NCBI GenBank assembly: GCA_043797735.1
Contig: JAZDPH010000017.1
Coordinates: 1 to 26,068 of the forward strand
DNA length: 26,068 nucleotides
Direction: 5' to 3'
Source of the DNA: BS750m-G77 sp043797735
GTDB taxonomy: Bacteria; Omnitrophota; Gorgyraeia; Gygaellales; Profunditerraquicolaceae
Below the pieces are notes generated by a model that was not told the DNA's origin, ran no database searches, and saw only the letters and a list, made by a program, of their open reading frames with translations. This document shows, piece after piece, positions 13,627-21,008 of the stretch. The stretch's first letter is position 1. Each line of letters starts with the position of its first letter. Position numbers and translations under genes: made by a program.

Positions 13627-14055
13627 TCATTTCGCGGGTTTAGCCGCTGCGGCAGCCGGAGCCTTCCTTGCCGCCGGGGCCTCTTTTTTAATAACTGCCA
13701 TTCCGCCCTTGCGCGGCCCTTTCCTGGTCCTGGCGTTTGTGCGCGTGCGCTGGCCCCTTACAGGAAGGCCTTTTTTATGGCGCATCCCCCTCCAGGAACC
13801 AATATCCATTAATCTTTTTATATTCTGGGAGATATCGCGGCGCAGGTCGCCCTCCAGCCGGAAACCGCCCTTCTGTATGGCGTTGGTTATTCTGGAGACC
13901 TCCTCTTCGTTTAAGTCCTTTGCGCGCCTATCAGGGCTAATCTGGGCTATTCCAAGAATTTTACTGGAAACCACCCTTCCCACTCCATATAAATATGTCA
14001 AGGCAATTTCAATTCTTTTTTCTTTGGGTATATCCACACCTAATATTCTGGGCAT
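13627..14055 (-). CDS. rpsM: 30S ribosomal protein S13 with Ala/Lys/Pro tail
   Basis: Residues 1-120 are standard S13 (MPRILGVDIPKEKRIEIALT, YGVGRVVSSKIL, GLPVRGQRTRTNARTRKGPR). A tail of about 20 residues follows, IKKEAPAARKAPAAAAAKPA plus Lys, low in complexity like the rplQ tail. Bacterial S13 proteins usually stop at 118-126 residues, so 142 is long. The gene follows rpmJ after 11 bases. Confidence 0.97.
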   Translation of the reverse strand: MPRILGVDIPKEKRIEIALTYLYGVGRVVSSKILGIAQISPDRRAKDLNEEEVSRITNAIQKGGFRLEGDLRRDISQNIKRLMDIGSWRGMRHKKGLPVRGQRTRTNARTRKGPRKGGMAVIKKEAPAARKAPAAAAAKPAK

Positions 14056-14066
14056 ATTTTACCTCA

Positions 14067-14180
14067 TTAACCTTGTCTCTGTTTATGCTTGGGGTTGGAA
14101 CAAATTACCCGGACTACCCCTTCCCTCTTAATAATCTTGCACTTATCGCAAATTCTTCTTACCGACGCTTTAACTTTCAT
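14067..14180 (-). CDS. rpmJ: 50S ribosomal protein L36, zinc-binding form
   Basis: The 37-codon gene reads MKVKASVRRICDKCKIIKRE, then GVVRVICSNPKHKQRQG and TAA at 14067-14069. Cys11, Cys14, Cys27 and His32 are the zinc ligands of C+ L36. ATG is at 14178-14180, with GGAG about 9 bases upstream overlapping the end of infA. Position between infA and rpsM is the conserved one. Confidence 0.97.
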   Translation of the reverse strand: MKVKASVRRICDKCKIIKREGVVRVICSNPKHKQRQG

Positions 14181-14182
14181 AA

Positions 14183-14398
14183 TTATTTACTCCTAAAGGT
14201 AATCCTGCCCCTTGTTAAATCGTAAGGGGAAAGCTCCAGTTTAACCTTGTCCCCCGGTAATATTCTAATAAAATTCATCCGCATCTTACCTGAGACGTGC
14301 GCCAGAACAACATGGCCATTCTCCAGCTCTACCTTAAACATCGCATTGGGCAGGGTTTCTATAATCTTGCCCTCTGTCTCAATTAATTCTTCCTTCAT
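14183..14398 (-). CDS. infA: Translation initiation factor IF-1
   Basis: The 71-residue OB-fold factor occupies the ribosomal A site during initiation. It starts MKEELIETEGKIIETLPNAM and contains ENGHVVLAHVSGKMRMNFIRI, GDKVKLELSPYDLTRGRI and FRSK, matching the family in full length. Two bases separate it from rpmJ. A CACACAGAT palindrome lies upstream, between it and map. Confidence 0.97.
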   Translation of the reverse strand: MKEELIETEGKIIETLPNAMFKVELENGHVVLAHVSGKMRMNFIRILPGDKVKLELSPYDLTRGRITFRSK

Positions 14399-14435
14399 AT
14401 TTAATATGCATCCTTAAAACACATTAAGTTAGTTT

Positions 14436-14527
14436 CACAGATACACACAGATATCTTTTAGGATGCACACAGATATATCTAACTAACATCTGTGTGCATC
14501 CGATTATTTTATCTGTGTGAATCTGTG
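14436..14527. repeat. CACACAGAT palindromic element, copy B
   Basis: It is an inverted copy of 4338-4427. Outer arms 14436-14452 and 14511-14527 (one mismatch) enclose a perfect 14-bp inner stem GGATGCACACAGAT (14461-14474) with ATCTGTGTGCATCC (14488-14501). Relative to copy A one inner pair changed from A-T to G-C on both arms. It occupies the map/infA junction. Confidence 0.9.
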
Positions 14528-14541
14528 AAATCATTTTAAAA

Positions 14542-15291
14542 TTAATTTAAACTCGTCAATATCTCCGGGCCGGTTTCAGTTATTGCCACAGTATGTTCAA
14601 AGTGCGCCGAAGCAAGGCCGTCTTTTGTAACCGCGGTCCAGCCGTTTTCTTTAATTAACGACTCCCATCCCCCCATATTTACCATCGGCTCTATGGCCAG
14701 GACCATTCCGTTTTTTAAAACCGGGCCCTGATGCGGCCTGCCGAAATTGGGGATTTCTGGCTCTTCATGCAACTCTACGCCTATGCCGTGGCCTACGAAC
14801 TGCCGCACAACAGAAAAGCTATTCTTCTCAACCTGCTCCTGAATAACATAAGAAATATCCGAAAGGTGGTTTCCTGCATCTGCTTTCTTAATGCCCTCGC
14901 ACAACGCCCGCCTGGTAACATCAATCAACTTCTTTAACCCGGAAGATATTTGCCCTACCGGCAAAGTTACGGCTGCATCGGAAAAACAACCTTCGTATTT
15001 TATCCCCAAATCAAGGCTGAGGATATCGCCTTCTCGCAGTTTACGCTCTCCCGGTATCCCGTGCACAATCTCTTCGTTTACCGAGGTACATACGGTCGCC
15101 GGATACCCCCGGTAGCCCTTAAATGCCGCCAGGACATTTTCTCTGCGCAACAACTCTTCCGCATAACGGTCAATTTCAAGGGTAGACCTGCCTGAGGTTA
15201 CAATCTTCTGCAGTTCCTTCATTATTCTGGCAAGAATCTTCCCGGCTTTTCTCATTTTATCCAAATCCTCTTTGCTCTTTAAGGGAATCAT
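14542..15291 (-). CDS. map: Methionine aminopeptidase, type I
   Basis: It removes N-terminal methionine in the cytosol using a dinuclear metal centre. From ATG 15289-15291 (249 residues) the five metal ligands are visible: Asp94 and Asp105 (DLGIKYEGCFSDAAVT), His168 (GHGIG), Glu201 (AIEPMV) and Glu232 (FEHTVAI). AAGGA lies 4 bases before this ATG; a GTG one codon upstream would also overlap the adk stop. adk-map-infA is a common order. Confidence 0.97.
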   Translation of the reverse strand: MIPLKSKEDLDKMRKAGKILARIMKELQKIVTSGRSTLEIDRYAEELLRRENVLAAFKGYRGYPATVCTSVNEEIVHGIPGERKLREGDILSLDLGIKYEGCFSDAAVTLPVGQISSGLKKLIDVTRRALCEGIKKADAGNHLSDISYVIQEQVEKNSFSVVRQFVGHGIGVELHEEPEIPNFGRPHQGPVLKNGMVLAIEPMVNMGGWESLIKENGWTAVTKDGLASAHFEHTVAITETGPEILTSLN

Positions 15292-15938
15292 CACGTCCTT
15301 AAAGATAACTCTACGATATCCTTAAGGACAACTTGCGCCTCTTCGTCTGCAAAGAGGCGATGCAGTTTCTGCTTCTGCTGGTAATATTGAATCAGCGAAG
15401 CCGTTTCCTGCCGGTAAACCTCAAGGCGCTTTCTTACCGTTTCTTCTTTATCGTCGCTGCGCTGATAAAGCCTGCCGCCGCAGGAATCACAGGCCCCCTC
15501 AACTTTCGGGGGCATATTCTTAATATGAAAGTTCGCGCCGCATTTACTGCAAACCAGGCGGCCGCCAAGCCGCTGGATAATCACCGGCTCGCTGGTATCC
15601 AGATAAACCACCAAATCAAGGTCTATTTTTCCTTCCTTGAGAATACCGTCTAAGGTTTTAGCCTGCGCCAGATTGCGCGGATAACCGTCAAGGATAAAGC
15701 CTTTTTTTACGTCCGGCTGTGCGAATCTCTGCATCAACATCTTAACTACCAATTCATCGGGAACCAAGTCCCCGCGCTCCATAAAGGCCTTTGCCTCTAA
15801 CCCTAAAGCGGTTGCCTCTTTTACGTTCTTCCTTAATAGATCGCCGGTCGATATATGCGGCAGTTCTAATTTTTGCGCAAGAGCCTTTGACTGGGTACCC
15901 TTGCCTGCCCCCGGAGGCCCTAACAATACGATTCTCAT
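15291..15938 (-). CDS. adk: Adenylate kinase with zinc LID
   Basis: It catalyses 2 ADP = ATP + AMP. The 215-residue long form has P-loop GPPGAGKGT (7-15), STGDLLR, the FILDGYPRNLAQA core (family normally GFPRT) and a zinc-finger LID with Cys130, Cys133, Cys150 and Cys153. The ATG overlaps the secY stop by four bases and the stop overlaps map, so all three are likely co-translated. Confidence 0.97.
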   Translation of the reverse strand: MRIVLLGPPGAGKGTQSKALAQKLELPHISTGDLLRKNVKEATALGLEAKAFMERGDLVPDELVVKMLMQRFAQPDVKKGFILDGYPRNLAQAKTLDGILKEGKIDLDLVVYLDTSEPVIIQRLGGRLVCSKCGANFHIKNMPPKVEGACDSCGGRLYQRSDDKEETVRKRLEVYRQETASLIQYYQQKQKLHRLFADEEAQVVLKDIVELSLRT

Positions 15939-17281
15939 CGCCTTCCCCGGATATGCCCGGATTTAATAAAACCTTCGTAGTGATGCGTCAGGAGATGCGA
16001 CTCAATCTGCTTTAATGTATCCAGCATCACGCCCACAACAATCAGGATACCGGTGCCTCCAAAAAATGAAGCCACAAGATAGGGGATACCAAGCCATGCC
16101 ATCAAAAAATCGGGAAAGATAGCGATAAAGGCTATAAACATTGCCCCGGCCAGGGTAATCCTGGTCATCACATAATCCAGAAACTCCGCGGTAGGCGCGC
16201 CCGGACGGATACCCGGAATGAAACCTCCGTATTTCTTCATATTCTCCGAGAGGTCGTTGGGGTTAAAAACTATCGCGGTATAAAAATAACAAAAGAATAT
16301 AATCAGCAGCGCGTAAACCGAAGTATAAAGAAGATGCCCCCTGACTAAGCCCTGCGCTAATCTTTGGAAAGCAGGGTTGGGAATAAATGAAGCCAGCGTG
16401 GCGGGAAAAAGAATTATCGACTGCGCGAAGATTATCGCGATTACCCCGGAAGTATCCACTTTTAAAGGTATATAGGTTGACTGCCCGCCGTAAACCTTTC
16501 TGCCTACGATCCGGCGCGCATACTGCACGGGAATCTTCCTTTGCCCTTGTGTTATAAGGATAACGGCAAATACTACTCCGATTAATAAGCCTGCCATAAT
16601 CGGAAATTTCCAGAACTCGATGCTCCCCGCCTGGCCCCTGGAAGCAAACATTAAGGTAGTCAACTGATGAATCGCGGCCGGTATCCTTGAGATAATGCCC
16701 GCGGTGATTACCAGCGATATGCCGTTACCGATACCTCTCTCCTGTATCTGCTCGCCCAGCCACATAATAAAAATCGTGCCGGTAGTAAGCGTCAGGACGG
16801 TTACCAGCCTGAATCCCCATCCCGGGCTCATCACTATCCTTAAGCCTTCAAAGCGCGCCGGGTTCTCAAGCCAGAGCGCTATAAAAAACGACTGAATCAC
16901 CGCCAGGGCAACTGTGCCGTAACGGGTATATTGATTTATCTTCTCGTAGCCGACTTTGCCCTCTTTGGCCAGTTTCTCCAGGGCAGGTATAACCGCGGTC
17001 AAAAGCTGCATTATAATCGAGGCGGAAATATAAGGCATTATCCCTAACGCGAAGATAGTCAGCCTTTCCATCGCGCCTCCGGAAAACATATTAATTATTC
17101 CGAAGATTGTCCCGCCCTGGGTCTTGGCTATGCGGGCAAAGAACTCCGCCAGCGCGGCCGCGTTAATGCCCGGAGTGGGGACGTAACAGCCGACGCGGTA
17201 TATGGCAATAAGGGCGCCTGTGATAAGCAGCCGTCTCTTTAAATCGGGGATTTTAAATGAATTAAGCAGCGCGTTAAGCAT
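15935..17281 (-). CDS. secY: Preprotein translocase subunit SecY
   Basis: The 448-residue, ten-transmembrane-helix channel protein of the inner membrane shows RLLITGALIAIYRVGCYVPTPGI (TM1), MFSGGAMERLTIFALGIMPYISASI (plug/TM2), KEGKVGYEKINQYTRYGT, GIGNGISLVI, KVDTSGVIAIIFAQSI and FGGTGILIVVGVMLDT near the C-terminus. Length is typical. It follows rplO after 63 bases that contain a degenerate CACAGATACAC-like relic (around 17325-17345). Confidence 0.97.
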   Translation of the reverse strand: MLNALLNSFKIPDLKRRLLITGALIAIYRVGCYVPTPGINAAALAEFFARIAKTQGGTIFGIINMFSGGAMERLTIFALGIMPYISASIIMQLLTAVIPALEKLAKEGKVGYEKINQYTRYGTVALAVIQSFFIALWLENPARFEGLRIVMSPGWGFRLVTVLTLTTGTIFIMWLGEQIQERGIGNGISLVITAGIISRIPAAIHQLTTLMFASRGQAGSIEFWKFPIMAGLLIGVVFAVILITQGQRKIPVQYARRIVGRKVYGGQSTYIPLKVDTSGVIAIIFAQSIILFPATLASFIPNPAFQRLAQGLVRGHLLYTSVYALLIIFFCYFYTAIVFNPNDLSENMKKYGGFIPGIRPGAPTAEFLDYVMTRITLAGAMFIAFIAIFPDFLMAWLGIPYLVASFFGGTGILIVVGVMLDTLKQIESHLLTHHYEGFIKSGHIRGRR

Positions 17282-17344
17282 CTACTGAACTCCGTAACAT
17301 AATAAAATATCTTTTATTTAACTTAGATTTGCGTGTATCTGCGT

Positions 17345-17932
17345 TCAAGAAGTCTTTTTCTTTACTTTTGCGTTATGCAATAATATTTCTATCTTGCCGC
17401 CCGCGCTTTCAATCTGCTCGGCGGCCCTGCGGGAAAATGCATGCGCCTGCACGGTAAGCGGATTATTTATTTGGCCTTCGCCTAAGATCTTTACTAATTT
17501 ATCCTTATTGCTGATGAGATTATGGTCTTTTAGCACCTGGAGGGTTAGAAGTGTTTCTTTAACCCTGGATAAATCTTTTAGGTTTACAATCTGAAATTGC
17601 TTCTTGCGCTTAGAAGTAAAACCTCTTTTTGGTATCCTGCGGATTAAAGGGGTCTGTCCGCCCTCAAAACCCGGATAAAAATCCCTGCCCGCGCGAGAGG
17701 TCTGCCCCTTGCTGCCTCTGGTAGAAGTCTTGCCATGCCCGGAACTGGGGCCGCGGCCTAAAATTCTTTTACCCCTGTTTGCTCCGACAGGAGCGCTCAA
17801 ATTATGCAGGCCCGACCATCTTACCAAGGCAGCCTCCTCCTTATTTTTTAAGGGCGCTATTTTACGGATTGTCCGCTTTGACTTATTTTTAACTTCGCTC
17901 TTTTTTCTTATTGCGGGAATTATTTTCTTCAT
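17345..17932 (-). CDS. rplO: 50S ribosomal protein L15 with basic N-terminal extension
   Basis: The L15 core is clear: GRGPSSGHGKTSTRGSKGQ, GFEGGQTPLIRRIPKRGF and a C-terminal SAGGKIEIL. From ATG 17930-17932 (195 residues) about 35 extra Lys/Arg-rich residues precede the core, compared with roughly 145-150 residues in most bacteria. GAAGG 7 bases before this ATG lies in the end of rpsE. An alternative TTG at 17825-17827 has a strong AAGGAGGAGG 5 bases upstream and would give a nearly standard 158-residue L15, so the true start is undecided. It directly follows rpsE, with no rpmD between. Confidence 0.93.
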   Translation of the reverse strand: MKKIIPAIRKKSEVKNKSKRTIRKIAPLKNKEEAALVRWSGLHNLSAPVGANRGKRILGRGPSSGHGKTSTRGSKGQTSRAGRDFYPGFEGGQTPLIRRIPKRGFTSKRKKQFQIVNLKDLSRVKETLLTLQVLKDHNLISNKDKLVKILGEGQINNPLTVQAHAFSRRAAEQIESAGGKIEILLHNAKVKKKTS

Positions 17933-17934
17933 TT

Positions 17935-18387
17935 TCAAGCCTTCAAGTTCCTAAGCCCTTCTGCCACAGCCTTAATAACATTAATCGGATTATTGCTGGT
18001 AAGGCACTTGGTTAAAATATCCTTAATGCCGGCTGCTTCGCAAACCGCCCTTACCGGGCCCGCGGCGATTACTCCGGTGCCTTCTGAAGCAGGTTTTAAT
18101 AAAACGCGTGCCGCGCCGAATTCCCCGATGATTTCATGAGGTATGCTGGAGCCCTCCATCGGAACCTTAAACAAGCTTTTCTTCGCCCTGGTCAACGCCT
18201 TACGTATGGCGCTGGCGACTTCATTTGCCTTCTCCAGCGCGAAACCGACCCTGCCCTTGGTGTCGCCGACCACAACCAACGCGCTAAAATGCAACTTTTT
18301 ACCGCCTTTGGTAACTTTTGTTACGCGGTTTATGGCAACTACCCTCTCTATTAACTCCGGCCCCTGCTCAATATTTACTTCACGCAT
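17935..18387 (-). CDS. rpsE: 30S ribosomal protein S5
   Basis: The 150-residue protein has the S5 double-stranded RNA-binding domain (ELIERVVAINRVTKVTKGGK, FSALVVVGDTKGRVGFALEKA) and the C-terminal fold (GEFGAARVLLKPASEGTGVI, VRAVCEAAGIKDIL). Its length is at the short end of the family because the N-terminal tail is brief. The stop lies two bases before the rplO ATG. Confidence 0.97.
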   Translation of the reverse strand: MREVNIEQGPELIERVVAINRVTKVTKGGKKLHFSALVVVGDTKGRVGFALEKANEVASAIRKALTRAKKSLFKVPMEGSSIPHEIIGEFGAARVLLKPASEGTGVIAAGPVRAVCEAAGIKDILTKCLTSNNPINVIKAVAEGLRNLKA

Positions 18388-18398
18388 ATATACTACTC

Positions 18399-18442
18399 CT
18401 ATCAGTGTAAATCAGTGTCTCTATCAGTGTAAATCAGTGTCT
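18399..18442. repeat. Two tandem 22-bp direct repeats
   Basis: The unit CTATCAGTGTAAATCAGTGT plus CT occurs at 18399-18420 and 18421-18442 without mismatches, filling the rplR/rpsE gap. The CAGTGT core also appears in the rpsK/rpsD insert (13110-13161) and before rpsH (19899). The last base overlaps the rplR stop codon. Confidence 0.9.
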
Positions 18443-18801
18443 CAAAACTCCAATCCGCCCTTCTTGAGGGCTTCGGCAAATGCCTTAACCTTGCCGTGAT
18501 ACAAGTAACCTGCACGGTCAAATATTACTTTTGTAATCCCTTTTTCCTTTGCCTTCTGGGCAAAGGCCTGCCCGAAAATTTCCACCGCTTTCGTATTTAC
18601 CGAAGCGCCGAGCTTCTGCCTTATTTCTTTATTTGTGGTGGAATAAGAAAAAAGTGTTTTATTCGCGGTATCATCAATGACCGAAGCGGAAAAATTCTTA
18701 AGGCTGCGATAGACAACCAGCCGTGGGCGGTCGGCCGTGCCGCAGAGCCTTAACCTTATTCGCCGATGGCGTTTTAATCTTAAATCTTTTTTCTTATTCA
18801 T
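18442..18801 (-). CDS. rplR: 50S ribosomal protein L18
   Basis: This 5S rRNA-binding protein of 119 residues shows RHRRIRLRLCGTADRPRLVVYRS (N-terminal RNA-binding basic region), SASVIDDTANKTLFSYST, AVEIFGQAFAQKAKEKGI and the VIFDRAGYLYHGKVKAFAEA signature. The ATG overlaps the rplF stop by one base (TAATG). Confidence 0.97.
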   Translation of the reverse strand: MNKKKDLRLKRHRRIRLRLCGTADRPRLVVYRSLKNFSASVIDDTANKTLFSYSTTNKEIRQKLGASVNTKAVEIFGQAFAQKAKEKGITKVIFDRAGYLYHGKVKAFAEALKKGGLEF

Positions 18802-19349
18802 TATTGTTTAGAGGTAGCCTGTGCTTTTCCAACCTTCTTCTTTATATACTCTCCTGCAAAACGTATTCCCTTGCCTTTATACGGCTCCGGCGGGAAAACC
18901 ATACGTATCTCCATAGCCGTCCCCCCCACCTTCTCTTTGTCAATTCCGCTTACTACAATCTGATTCGGCTTTGGCGTCTCTACCTTTATGCCCTGAGGTA
19001 TGGGAAAATTTACCGGATGCGAATAGCCAAGCTGCATATTAAGAACCTCACCCCTAGCCTGGGCCTTAAAGCCTACCCCCACTATCTCCAGCCCCTTTGA
19101 ATAACCTTCGCTGACCCCTTTAACCATATTGGCAATAAGGGCGCGAAAAAGCCCGTGAAGAGACTTATCTATTTTTGTATCGCTTGAACGATTAAGAATA
19201 ACCTGGCCATCCTTTATCTCCAGCTTGATCCTGTCGGATAAATTACGGCTAAGTTTTCCCTTCGGGCCCTCTACAAAAACCAAGCCCTCCCTGGCTTCCA
19301 CCTTAACGCCCTGCGGTATTACTATCGGTTTTTTACCTATTCTTGACAT
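18801..19349 (-). CDS. rplF: 50S ribosomal protein L6
   Basis: From ATG 19347-19349 (MSRIGKKPIVIPQGVKVEAR) the protein has 182 residues, the family size. It contains VEGPKGKLSRNLSDRIKL, the HGLFRALIANMVKGVSEGYS helix and the C-terminal PEPYKGKGIRFAGEYIKKKVGKA signature. The frame is open further upstream into the palindromic element, but that part is not L6. No good Shine-Dalgarno precedes either this ATG or the one at 19365-19367; GGGA lies 17-18 bases before the chosen start. Confidence 0.96.
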   Translation of the reverse strand: MSRIGKKPIVIPQGVKVEAREGLVFVEGPKGKLSRNLSDRIKLEIKDGQVILNRSSDTKIDKSLHGLFRALIANMVKGVSEGYSKGLEIVGVGFKAQARGEVLNMQLGYSHPVNFPIPQGIKVETPKPNQIVVSGIDKEKVGGTAMEIRMVFPPEPYKGKGIRFAGEYIKKKVGKAQATSKQ

Positions 19350-19365
19350 ATATGTTATATTTTTC

Positions 19366-19493
19366 ATCCCGGCTCGTAAGATATGTCGAAATTCTCTTCG
19401 ACAATTTCGACATACTCGCCGGGATAAGTTCCCCCCCGCTGATTCGATTTGATTCGATGCATCAAATCGAATCAAATCGGCGAGGGTCACTTA
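19366..19493. repeat. Modular hairpin element, copy C (rpsH/rplF junction)
   Basis: Module 19366-19431 matches 10521-10586 at 60 of 66 positions and ends in GGATAAGTTC. It is followed by a different hairpin: GATTCGATTTGAT with ATCAAATCGAATC, or the register-shifted GATTTGATTCGAT with ATCGAATCAAATC, each 13 bp with a 7-base loop, between 19441 and 19478. The right end TCACTTA contains the rpsH stop codon. Confidence 0.87.
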
Positions 19494-19883
19494 CCAAACA
19501 TACCCTATGACCTCTCCACCTTGCCCCTTTTCCCGGGCTTCTTTATCCGTGACTATTCCTTGCGAGGTAGAAATAATAGCCATTCCCTTACCCCTTAAAA
19601 CCACCGGAACTTTACCGTGCTTTACGTATACCCGCAGGCCACAGCGGGAGATGCGCCGAATATTCCTTATTGCCGACTTGCCCAGGCTATACTTCAGATG
19701 CACTCGTGCTGTACCCTGTTTTCTGTCTTCTATGAGCTTAAAATTCTCTATATACTCTTCTCTCTTAAGGATCTCTAAAATAGACTTTATGGTATTGGAA
19801 GCAGGGATATCCACAATATCCTTTTTGGCCATTATGGCGTTGCGTATTATCGTGAATACATCAGCTATTAAATCCGTTCTCAT
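19491..19883 (-). CDS. rpsH: 30S ribosomal protein S8
   Basis: The 130-residue central-domain protein starts MRTDLIADVFTIIRNAIMAK and ends with GMAIISTSQGIVTDKEAREK plus GQGGEVIGYVW, the conserved S8 C-terminus. GAGGGAG lies 4-5 bases before the ATG. In other bacteria S8 represses spc-operon translation; no classical S8 site is recognised here. Confidence 0.97.
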   Translation of the reverse strand: MRTDLIADVFTIIRNAIMAKKDIVDIPASNTIKSILEILKREEYIENFKLIEDRKQGTARVHLKYSLGKSAIRNIRRISRCGLRVYVKHGKVPVVLRGKGMAIISTSQGIVTDKEAREKGQGGEVIGYVW

Positions 19884-19921
19884 CTATCTCCCTCTTTCTC
19901 AGTGTAACTTAAGTGTTTTCC

Positions 19922-20107
19922 TCACCAGCTGGCCTTTTTTATCCCGGGAATCAAGCCCTGCCACGCCAGTTCCCTAAAGCAAATCCGGCAAAGCTGAAAC
20001 CTTCGTAAATAACCTCCGGAGCGGCCGCAGATATGGCAACGGTTATATTTACGCGTAGAAAATTTTGCCGGCCGCTTCCATCTTGCCAACTGTGAATTTT
20101 TAGCCAT
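19922..20107 (-). CDS. rpsN: 30S ribosomal protein S14, type Z
   Basis: The short, zinc-binding S14 of 61 residues has Cys24, Cys27, Cys40 and Cys43 in CHICGRSGGYLRRFQLCRIC and ends FRELAWQGLIPGIKKASW, the invariant family end. The start ATG at 20105-20107 lies 3 bases after rplE. It is also named rpsZ. Confidence 0.97.
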   Translation of the reverse strand: MAKNSQLARWKRPAKFSTRKYNRCHICGRSGGYLRRFQLCRICFRELAWQGLIPGIKKASW

Positions 20108-20110
20108 CGC

Positions 20111-20689
20111 CTATTGGTTCTCCTGGTTTTTAAATGGCATCCCGAACGCCTTAAGCAACTCTCTTGACCGCTCTTTGGAGCCGCTGTTTTTTATTACAAA
20201 GGTAATATCCATCCCCTGGGTACGGCTAATCCTGTCATACTCTATCTCGGGAAAGATGTTCTGTTCGGTCAGGCCAAGCGTATAATGGCCTGTCATATCG
20301 AAAGAGTCCGCTGAAACCCCCCGGAAATCCCGTATGCGCGGAAGAGCAATGTTAAGCAGCCTGTCCATAAACTCATACATCATTGCCCTGCGCAGAGTAA
20401 CCTTGCAGCCGATTGCCTGCCCCTGTCTTATTTTAAAGTTAGAGATGGCCTTCTTGGCGCGCCTGATGGACGGCTTCTGCCCGGTAATCACTCCCAGCTC
20501 CTCCATGGATTTTTCTAATAACTTGATATCCTGAGTCGCTTCTCCGACCCCCATATTTACAACTATCTTCTCAAGGCGCGGGACGGCAAACCTGTTCTTA
20601 AGATTAAATGCCTGCATCAACTGCGGGATAATCTCTTTCCTGTATTTCTCCAATAACCTTGGCGTAATTTTATTCTCTTGTGTATTCAT
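20111..20689 (-). CDS. rplE: 50S ribosomal protein L5
   Basis: The 192-residue 5S-binding protein contains RLEKIVVNMGVGEATQD, LGVITGQKPSIRRAKKAISN, LRRAMMYEFMDRLLNIALPR, IRDFRGVSADSFDMTGHYTL and GMDITFVI, so all L5 signatures are present. The ATG is 10 bases after the rplX stop and lacks a clear Shine-Dalgarno. Confidence 0.97.
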   Translation of the reverse strand: MNTQENKITPRLLEKYRKEIIPQLMQAFNLKNRFAVPRLEKIVVNMGVGEATQDIKLLEKSMEELGVITGQKPSIRRAKKAISNFKIRQGQAIGCKVTLRRAMMYEFMDRLLNIALPRIRDFRGVSADSFDMTGHYTLGLTEQNIFPEIEYDRISRTQGMDITFVIKNSGSKERSRELLKAFGMPFKNQENQ

Positions 20690-20699
20690 CGCTTTAAAT

Positions 20700-21008
20700 T
20701 TATATATTTTCCTTGCAATGCTTGCAGAATCTTGATTTGCTGCCGTCTTTTAAAACCGTGAAGCCAACCCGCGCCGGATGGTTGCAATGCCTGCAGAAAA
20801 ACATCAGGTTTGAAGCCTGGATTGGGGCCTCTATCGAAACAATCCCGCCCTGTTGGTCCTGGCGCGTCTGGCGCCTATGTTTCTTGACCAAATTTAATCC
20901 CTCAACCAATACCCGCCGCTCTTTCTGTAATATTGCTAAAATCTTGCCTTTTTTGCCCTTGTCTTTGCCCGCGGCTATCAGAACCGTATCGCCTTTTTTT
21001 ATCTTCAA
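20700..21008 (-). CDS. rplX: 50S ribosomal protein L24 with zinc ribbon, TTG start
   Basis: The 102-residue protein has the KOW motif at KIKKGDTVLIAAGKDKGKKG and NLVKKHRR. The C-terminus holds Cys72, Cys75, Cys95 and Cys98 as two CxxC pairs, a zinc-ribbon form. The only start that keeps the conserved N-terminus is TTG at 21006-21008, preceded by a full GGAGGTGA with a 5-base spacer, and it directly abuts the rplN stop. Confidence 0.95.
   Translation of the reverse strand: MKIKKGDTVLIAAGKDKGKKGKILAILQKERRVLVEGLNLVKKHRRQTRQDQQGGIVSIEAPIQASNLMFFCRHCNHPARVGFTVLKDGSKSRFCKHCKENI

Noticed and set aside
18399..18442. CRISPR-like array
   Set aside because: Only two adjacent 22-bp units without spacers and no cas genes; this is a simple tandem duplication.
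19350..19490. Longer rplF starting at 19490
   Set aside because: The added residues are translated from the hairpin element; L6 proteins start MSRIGKKPI.
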